Shown here in pieces: positions 7,120-10,916 of a stretch of 10,916 bases of DNA. Source of the DNA: JASFJH01 sp050117725. Its GTDB lineage: Bacteria; Pseudomonadota; Gammaproteobacteria; AKS1. The position numbers and the translations under genes were made by a program. The DNA lies in NCBI GenBank assembly GCA_050117725.1, contig JASFME010000059.1, forward strand, positions 1 to 10,916, written 5' to 3'. Each line of letters starts with the position of its first letter. Position 1 is the first letter of the stretch. The notes under the pieces were generated by a model. It saw only the letters and a list, made by a program, of their open reading frames with translations, was not told the DNA's origin and made no database searches.

Positions 7120-7800
7120 TTACAGGCTCTTAGAGACAGTAAAGACGATCTTGTCATCAGCAAGGTGATCGTCATCGACATCTGTGTCGGTGTAATCCAG
7201 GGCGAAGTCGAAACCACTATATGACTTGCTCAGACCAACCTTCCAGTCGTCGTAATCCGAGCTTGAATCATCAAAGTCGGAAGTGCCGTAGTGCAGCCCA
7301 ATTGCAAAGTCTTGTGGTAACGGAACGTCGACATCGACATAGGTGTAGGTTGCATCACCCACACCGAAGAAGTCGTCGGAATAGGCCAGACCCACTGTTG
7401 CAGCCGCCGGACCAAAGTCGTAACTCAACGAGCCATAGACTTCTTCCGTATCATTGTCATCAAAGGTTGTATCCGGGTAGCGATAGGCCAGGTAGCCAAT
7501 GTCGTAACCGATACCGCCGGCGAACTCACCACCGAATCCTGCATACAGGTCGAACTCCGCTTCCGCCCCGGCATAAAAATCTGAATCAACATTGGATGCC
7601 CAGACGCCAGCATACAAACCGCTGGAGTGCTCCATATCGAAGCCGCCCTGGATCGCCGGTGCGTTATCCGTCTGTGAAAAACCGCGGAATATATAGTTTG
7701 ATGTAATGGCGACGTTGCCGCTGAAGCTCACTTCAGCAGCAGCCATAGAGGTGCTGGTTAGCAGCGCACTGGCCAGCAGCATCTTTGTTACGTTTTTCAT
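7120..7800 (-). CDS. TorF-family putative outer-membrane porin (TIGR02001-type)
   Basis: The 226-aa protein starts with a signal peptide (MKNVTKMLLASALLTSTSMAAA, cut about after Ala22). The mature part begins with EVSFSGNVAITSNYIFRGFSQT, the characteristic start of the TorF/Gcw_chp family of putative porins. The rest alternates short aromatic/glycine strands with Asp/Asn/Ser-rich turns, as in a small beta-barrel (for example GLYAGVWASNVD, EVYGSLSYDFG, WKVGLSKSYSGFDFALDYTD). The chain is strongly acidic. It does not end in the usual aromatic residue but in VSKSL. GAGGAG lies 6 bases before the ATG. It is the first gene of the unit with glnK and amtB, so a role in nitrogen-compound uptake across the outer membrane is a fair inference; the solute is unknown. 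Confidence 0.85.
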   Translation of the reverse strand: MKNVTKMLLASALLTSTSMAAAEVSFSGNVAITSNYIFRGFSQTDNAPAIQGGFDMEHSSGLYAGVWASNVDSDFYAGAEAEFDLYAGFGGEFAGGIGYDIGYLAYRYPDTTFDDNDTEEVYGSLSYDFGPAAATVGLAYSDDFFGVGDATYTYVDVDVPLPQDFAIGLHYGTSDFDDSSSDYDDWKVGLSKSYSGFDFALDYTDTDVDDDHLADDKIVFTVSKSL

Positions 7801-7875
7801 GTCTTTCTCCTCAGCAAAAAAACAACAGTTATGTGCCCAATTTTCACCACCCGTGTGGTTTGGTACGCAGAGAAT

Positions 7876-7891
7876 TGCACAAGCTGTGCCA
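7876..7891 (-). promoter_or_regulatory. Sigma54 (RpoN) promoter of the porin-glnK-amtB operon
   Basis: The minus strand reads TGGCACAGCTTGTGCA, against the consensus TGGCACRNNNNTTGCW: a single mismatch, with GG (-24) and GC (-12) at exact spacing. Transcription should begin near 7865, leaving a leader of about 65 bases before the porin ATG at 7800. Linkage to glnK-amtB, a classical NtrC regulon member, strengthens the call. Confidence 0.85.
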
Positions 7892-7956
7892 TATTAAAAA
7901 AACCCAGTAAATACATGGTGTTATGTTTTTATTCACGGGGTACCGAAAAACATGCC

Positions 7957-8002
7957 GCACCAGACTGAGCCAGCCTGCAGCAGGAGTGAACCATACTGGT
8001 GC
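7957..8002. promoter_or_regulatory. Probable NtrC enhancer sites upstream of the sigma54 promoter
   Basis: GAACCATACTGGTGC (7988-8002) matches the NtrC dyad GCACC-N5-GGTGC at 9 of 10 positions. A weaker site, GCACCAGACTGAGCC (7957-7971), has a perfect left half but a poor right half (2 of 5). Their centres are 31 bp apart, about three helical turns, and lie roughly 100 and 130 bp upstream of the predicted start, much like the paired sites before E. coli glnA. The first site is convincing, the second doubtful. The DNA between here and the promoter (7892-7950) is AT-rich; no clear IHF site was identified. Confidence 0.6.
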
Positions 8003-8021
8003 GCAATTTTGCTGCGCCGAG

Positions 8022-8052
8022 TTGGGAAATTCGCCACACTATTCGCTACACT
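8022..8052 (+). promoter_or_regulatory. Possible sigma70 promoter of ubiK
   Basis: TTGGGA (8022-8027) and TACACT (8047-8052; 4/6 to TATAAT) are separated by 19 bases, longer than ideal. It is the best pair seen before ubiK, but weak. Confidence 0.25.
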
Positions 8053-8085
8053 GTGCCCAGTGCTATATACGCGAAAGAGGTTGTC

Positions 8086-8334
8086 ATGCAGGAACAGCTC
8101 ATCGAAGAACTGACCCGATTGCTTTCGAAGGAGTTACCGGATATCGGCAGCGGCTTGACCGAGGATATCCAGCAACATGTCAGGCTGGCGGTCATGGCCG
8201 CGCTGCAAAAGATGGATGTCGTGACCCGCGAAGAGTTTGATGTACAGCAGGCCGTGCTGGAACGCAGCCGCGCAAAGCTCGAGAAGCTTGAAGCGCAGAT
8301 CGCCGAACTGGAGAAAGCCCTGCAATCTTCGTAA
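8086..8334 (+). CDS. ubiK: Ubiquinone biosynthesis accessory factor UbiK (YqiC/BMFP family)
   Basis: The 82-aa protein belongs to the BMFP (DUF526, YqiC) family. UbiK assists aerobic ubiquinone synthesis through UbiJ, and Salmonella YqiC also acts at membranes. The family pattern is clear: an amphipathic N-terminal helix (MQEQLIEELTRLLSKELP), then ALQKMDVVTREEFDVQQAVL (about 39-58), then a C-terminal coiled coil RSRAKLEKLEAQIAELEKAL (about 61-80) that forms trimers in homologs. It is slightly shorter than E. coli UbiK (about 96 aa), mainly at the C-terminus. The ATG at 8086 is chosen because AAGAGG lies 5 bases upstream and the family homology begins here; the open frame further upstream crosses the operator region of the divergent porin gene. 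Confidence 0.92.
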   Translation: MQEQLIEELTRLLSKELPDIGSGLTEDIQQHVRLAVMAALQKMDVVTREEFDVQQAVLERSRAKLEKLEAQIAELEKALQSS

Positions 8335-8351
8335 GATAGTTGTTACAAGCC

Positions 8352-8369
8352 GGTCCATGGAACTGGACC
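8352..8369 (+). other. Small hairpin between ubiK and comM
   Basis: GGTCCA (8352-8357) and TGGACC (8364-8369) form a perfect 6-bp stem with a 6-base loop. No T tract follows, so it is at most a weak terminator or processing signal in the 66-bp gap. Confidence 0.3.
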
Positions 8370-8400
8370 CGTTCTTATCACAGACACTCAGGGATGAATT

Positions 8401-9912
8401 ATGTCGCTCGCCATTCTCTACAGTCGTGCCGTGCACGGGGTTGACGCCCCGCTCGTACAGGTCGAAGTCCACATCTCCAACGGTCTGCCCGGCCTGTCGA
8501 TTGTCGGTCTGCCCGAAGCCGGGGTACGCGAAAGCAAGGATCGCGTGCGCAGCGCCATTATCAACAGCCATTTCGAATTCCCGGCAAGGCGTATCACGAT
8601 CAACCTGGCCCCGGCGGATCTGCCCAAAGAGGGCGGCCGCTTTGATCTGGCCATCGCACTCGGTATTCTCGCCGCCTCCAGCCAGATCAGCAGCGAACAA
8701 TTATCAAGATATGAATTCGTCGCCGAGCTCGCCCTGACCGGCACGCTGCGCGCGGTGCCCGGTGTATTACCGATTGCCCTGCATACGCGCCAGGCCGGCC
8801 ATGCCCTGTTCACGGCCGAGGACAATGCCGCCGAGGCAGTCCTCGCCGACGGGCTCGAGGTATTTGCCGCCAGCCATCTGCTCGAGGTCTGCGCCCACCT
8901 CAATGGCGAACAACCCCTGGCGGCGCAGCAGGTACACACATCAGCCGTTAACGACACACCTCACCCCGACCTTGCCGATGTGCATGCCCAGCATCATGCC
9001 AAACGCGCCCTCGAAATTGCCGCGGCCGGTGGCCACAGCCTGCTCATGATCGGTCCGCCCGGTACCGGCAAGACCATGCTCGCCAGCCGCCTGCCCGGGA
9101 TCCTGCCGCAAATGGATGAGGATGAGGCGCTGGAGGCCGCTGCCGTGCAGTCCATCAGCGCCCAGGGCTTTGATGTCTCGTTGTGGCGGCAGCGACCATT
9201 TCGTACCCCGCACCATACGGCCTCGGCCGTGGCACTGGTCGGCGGTGGCAGCCATCCGCGTCCCGGAGAGATCTCGCTGTCCCATCACGGTGTGTTGTTC
9301 CTTGATGAGTTGCCGGAATTCGATCGCAAGGTCCTCGAGGTGTTGCGCGAACCGCTCGAGTCCGGACACATCACAATCTCACGCGCGGCCCGCCAGGCCA
9401 ATTTTCCCGCGCGGTTTCAACTTGTCGCGGCGATGAACCCCTGTCCGTGCGGCTACCATGGCGACAACAGCGACCGTTGCCGTTGCACGCCGGATCAGAT
9501 CGCCCGCTACCGCGCCCGGCTGTCCGGGCCGCTGCTGGACCGCATCGACATGCACATCGAGGTACCGCGGCTAGCACGCGAACAACTGCAACAACAACAC
9601 ACCGATGCCGAATCCAGCGCCAGCGTACGCGAACGCGTCAATCAGGCGCGCGCGCACCAGTTGCAGCGCAACGGTTGCACCAACCACCTGCTGGACAGCA
9701 AGGCAGTGGAACAACATTGCCGGCTCAGTACGGCGGATGCCCTGTTACTGGACCGCGCCATTGATCAACTTGGCCTGTCAGCGCGCGCCTGGCACCGCAT
9801 TCTCAAACTGGCCCGCACCATCGCTGATCTTGATCAGGCGGATGCGATCCGCACCGCCCACCTAACCGAGGCAATCGCTTACCGCAAACTGGATCGCAGC
9901 CTGTCCGACTGA
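8401..9912 (+). CDS. comM: ComM (YifB), magnesium-chelatase-like AAA+ ATPase, branch-migration helicase
   Basis: The 503-aa protein has the full ComM layout. An N-terminal Lon-protease-like domain (about 1-170) contains SIVGLPEAGVRESKDRVRSA and NLAPADLPKEGGRFDLAIAL. The AAA+ core has Walker A GPPGTGKT (218-225), the insert FRTPHHTAS, Walker B GVLFLDE (297-303) and sensor-1 Asn at about 346. A four-Cys cluster follows (Cys348, 350, 360, 362), a likely zinc site. The C-terminal Mg-chelatase domain carries LSARAWHRILKLARTIADLD (about 460-479). In Vibrio cholerae and Acinetobacter, ComM is a hexameric helicase that extends heteroduplex during natural transformation; it is not a metal chelatase. 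AGGGA lies 6 bases before the ATG. ComM is widely conserved, so its presence alone does not prove competence. Confidence 0.95.
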   Translation: MSLAILYSRAVHGVDAPLVQVEVHISNGLPGLSIVGLPEAGVRESKDRVRSAIINSHFEFPARRITINLAPADLPKEGGRFDLAIALGILAASSQISSEQLSRYEFVAELALTGTLRAVPGVLPIALHTRQAGHALFTAEDNAAEAVLADGLEVFAASHLLEVCAHLNGEQPLAAQQVHTSAVNDTPHPDLADVHAQHHAKRALEIAAAGGHSLLMIGPPGTGKTMLASRLPGILPQMDEDEALEAAAVQSISAQGFDVSLWRQRPFRTPHHTASAVALVGGGSHPRPGEISLSHHGVLFLDELPEFDRKVLEVLREPLESGHITISRAARQANFPARFQLVAAMNPCPCGYHGDNSDRCRCTPDQIARYRARLSGPLLDRIDMHIEVPRLAREQLQQQHTDAESSASVRERVNQARAHQLQRNGCTNHLLDSKAVEQHCRLSTADALLLDRAIDQLGLSARAWHRILKLARTIADLDQADAIRTAHLTEAIAYRKLDRSLSD

Positions 9913-9937
9913 AATAACAGCAGCGATACGTTATGAT
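9909..9937 (+). promoter_or_regulatory. Predicted sigma70 promoter of the alpha/beta hydrolase gene
   Basis: CTGAAA (9909-9914; 4/6) and TATGAT (9932-9937; 5/6) are spaced by 17 bases. The -35 box overlaps the comM stop codon. Transcription would begin near 9944, leaving a leader of about 27 bases. This would make the hydrolase independent of comM; read-through is also possible because no terminator separates them. Confidence 0.4.
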
Positions 9938-9970
9938 CTGCCCTGCGGTAACCAGGTAGCAGTCTAAACC

Positions 9971-10732
9971 ATGAACAAAATTCGCTTGCGTATCCCGGGC
10001 AGCCTCGGGGCGGCACTCGGTGCCGAACTTGATCTGCCGGAACATGGCCGACCACGCGCCTATGCGCTGTTTGCCCATTGTTTTACCTGTTCGCGCAACC
10101 TGAAATCCTTTCATATCATCTGTGAGATCCTGGCGCGTGCCGGCATCGGTGTATTGCGTTTCGATTTCACCGGCATCGGTGACAGTGACGGTGATTTTTC
10201 GCAGACCAATTTTGCCACCGATGTAGCTGACATTATTGCGGTGGCCGAATACATGAGTGCCAACTATGCGGCACCGCAACTGCTGATTGGTCATTCCATG
10301 GGCGGTACAGCTTCGCTGGTTGCCGCGCGTCGCCTGCCTTCGGTCCGCGCCGCGGTGACCATTGCCGCACCGGCTGATCCCGGACATGTGGCACGCTACT
10401 TCATTGGCAAACGCGTCGATGTGACACGACAGGGCAGGGCGGAGATCGTGATCGGGGGTAGCCGTTTTACGATCGGCAATGATTTTTTCAAGGACCTGGC
10501 TTACGCCGAAAACGGCAGCGAGTTGGCAGGTTTCAACAAGCCGTTGCTGGTTTGTCACTCGGTTGATGATGAAATGGTCAGCTTCCATCAAACACAACAC
10601 CTGCTTGATCACACCGGCCGGCCTGCTTCACTGCTCAGCGTGAGCAATGCTGATCACCTGCTCAAGCAACGTAAGGATGCCGAATATATTGCCAACATGA
10701 TTGCTGCCTGGGCGCAGCGCTATATCGACTGA
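9971..10732 (+). CDS. Alpha/beta hydrolase, stand-alone form of the type fused to OsmC
   Basis: The 253-aa protein is a serine hydrolase of the alpha/beta fold with no signal peptide. Visible marks: HCFTCSRNLKS (about 36-46) at the oxyanion region, VLRFDFTGIGDSDGDF (about 61-76), nucleophile elbow GHSMGG with Ser109, an acidic residue in SVDDE (Asp199 or Asp200) and the catalytic His229 in NADHLL. The HCFTCS block, the FDFTGxGxSDGDF block and the IAAPADPGHV segment match the N-terminal half of proteins annotated as bifunctional alpha/beta hydrolase/OsmC. Those carry a peroxiredoxin-like OsmC domain after ...AWAxRY; this one stops right there (AAWAQRYID), and no osmC gene follows in the window. 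The substrate is unknown. Only a weak AGGTAG, about 12 bases from the ATG, could serve as ribosome binding site. Confidence 0.88.
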   Translation: MNKIRLRIPGSLGAALGAELDLPEHGRPRAYALFAHCFTCSRNLKSFHIICEILARAGIGVLRFDFTGIGDSDGDFSQTNFATDVADIIAVAEYMSANYAAPQLLIGHSMGGTASLVAARRLPSVRAAVTIAAPADPGHVARYFIGKRVDVTRQGRAEIVIGGSRFTIGNDFFKDLAYAENGSELAGFNKPLLVCHSVDDEMVSFHQTQHLLDHTGRPASLLSVSNADHLLKQRKDAEYIANMIAAWAQRYID

Positions 10733-10741
10733 GATAGCCAG

Positions 10742-10770
10742 CTGACATGTTCGCAAAGAAACACTATATA
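10742..10770 (+). promoter_or_regulatory. Predicted sigma70 promoter in the intergenic region after the hydrolase
   Basis: CTGACA (10742-10747; 5/6 to TTGACA), a 17-base spacer, then TATATA (10765-10770; 4/6 to TATAAT). The predicted start is near 10777. The next thing downstream on this strand is a terminator, not a gene, which points to a short non-coding transcript. Confidence 0.4.
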
Positions 10771-10776
10771 CGTGAA

Positions 10777-10863
10777 TAGAGCAGTCTCTATCCAATGGCT
10801 GCATATAGCACCATGCATATGCCAGTGAATAAAAAAGGGGTTACCCGCAGGTAACCCCTTTTT
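10777..10863 (+). ncRNA. Candidate intergenic small RNA of about 87 nt
   Basis: The stretch between a predicted promoter and a strong terminator contains no open frame of note. It begins with a hairpin ATAGAG-CAGT-CTCTAT (10776-10791), has a second possible stem GCATAT/ATATGC (10801-10806 with 10817-10822), then an A-rich linker and the terminator hairpin ending in five T. This is the layout of many small regulatory RNAs, but I recognise no known family. It could equally be only the 3' end of the hydrolase message. Confidence 0.35.
10832..10863. terminator. Bidirectional rho-independent terminator between convergent genes
   Basis: AAAAAGGGGTTACC (10832-10845) pairs perfectly with GGTAACCCCTTTTT (10850-10863) around a CGCA loop. 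An A tract on one side and a T tract on the other let it work in both directions, serving the plus-strand hydrolase (or small RNA) and the minus-strand gene that ends at 10885. Confidence 0.92.
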
Positions 10864-10884
10864 ATGTCGAAGCTGGCTTCTCGC

Positions 10885-10916
10885 TTACTTGCTTTGAGAC
10901 ACCATGTAATCGACCG
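10885..10916 (-). CDS. C-terminal end of a gene, possibly a c-type cytochrome
   Basis: On the minus strand the window edge enters an open frame that ends VDYMVSQSK followed by TAA at 10887-10885. This short helix-like tail resembles the C-terminal helix of class I c-type cytochromes (often ...VxYMVxxSK), but nine residues cannot prove it; the haem site CXXCH is outside the window. The terminator just beyond it, with an A tract on its left side, fits the end of a real minus-strand gene. Confidence 0.4.
   Translation of the reverse strand, partial: VDYMVSQSK

Noticed and set aside
8401..9912. Magnesium chelatase subunit (chlorophyll/bacteriochlorophyll synthesis)
   Set aside because: The Lon-like N-terminus, the Cys cluster after NPCPCGY and the C-terminal domain define ComM/YifB; no bch or chl genes are nearby.
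9803..10612. A 269-codon open frame on the minus strand across comM and the hydrolase
   Set aside because: It is antisense to two well-supported genes, crosses their gap and has no family motif.

Overview
The window looks like a chromosomal core region of a gammaproteobacterium of moderately high GC. The evidence is a Pseudomonas-type biosynthetic arginine decarboxylase, a ubiK (yqiC)-comM pair, a glnK-amtB operon led by a TorF-type porin gene, and a YbbL/YbbM-type (FetAB) iron exporter. I cannot name the genus. There are no rRNA or tRNA genes, no CRISPR array, no transposase gene and no phage genes. Nothing here is a clearly new multi-gene system; the unusual signals lie mostly in regulatory and intergenic DNA.

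Layout. (1) 1-2926, polyamines: the start of an NAD-binding 3-hydroxyisobutyrate-dehydrogenase-type gene (minus, cut by the window edge) lies just downstream of speA (minus). speE (plus) is divergent from speA across 109 bp. speA has a good sigma70 promoter placed so that transcription should begin at its ATG (a predicted leaderless mRNA). A perfect bidirectional hairpin terminator follows speE. (2) 3006-5133, iron/redox: a small exported protein, fetB and fetA (minus; ATGA overlap between fetA and fetB), and a divergent tandem-CDGSH iron-sulfur protein (plus). (3) 5134-5450, non-coding: diverged tandem units of about 50 bp ending in a 124-bp palindromic element with 19-bp terminal inverted repeats, which abuts the amtB terminator. 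(4) 5451-8002, nitrogen: on the minus strand, TorF-family porin, then glnK, then amtB, preceded by a near-consensus sigma54 promoter and a 9/10 NtrC-like dyad about 130 bp upstream of the predicted start. (5) 8086-10732, plus strand: ubiK, comM, and an alpha/beta hydrolase of the type often fused to an OsmC domain, here without one. (6) 10733-10916: a predicted promoter and hairpins ending in a terminator (candidate small RNA), then the C-terminus of a minus-strand gene that resembles the last helix of a c-type cytochrome.

How the genes fit together. SpeA makes agmatine and SpeE makes spermidine from putrescine; the steps that join them (agmatine to putrescine, and SpeD) are not in the window. 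The porin-glnK-amtB unit reads as a nitrogen-starvation ammonium-uptake operon: outer-membrane protein, inner-membrane channel and its PII regulator. FetAB and the CDGSH protein share a divergent start region, which suggests, without proving it, a joint role in iron or redox balance. UbiK supports ubiquinone synthesis and ComM processes DNA during natural transformation; these are unrelated housekeeping genes that happen to be neighbours.
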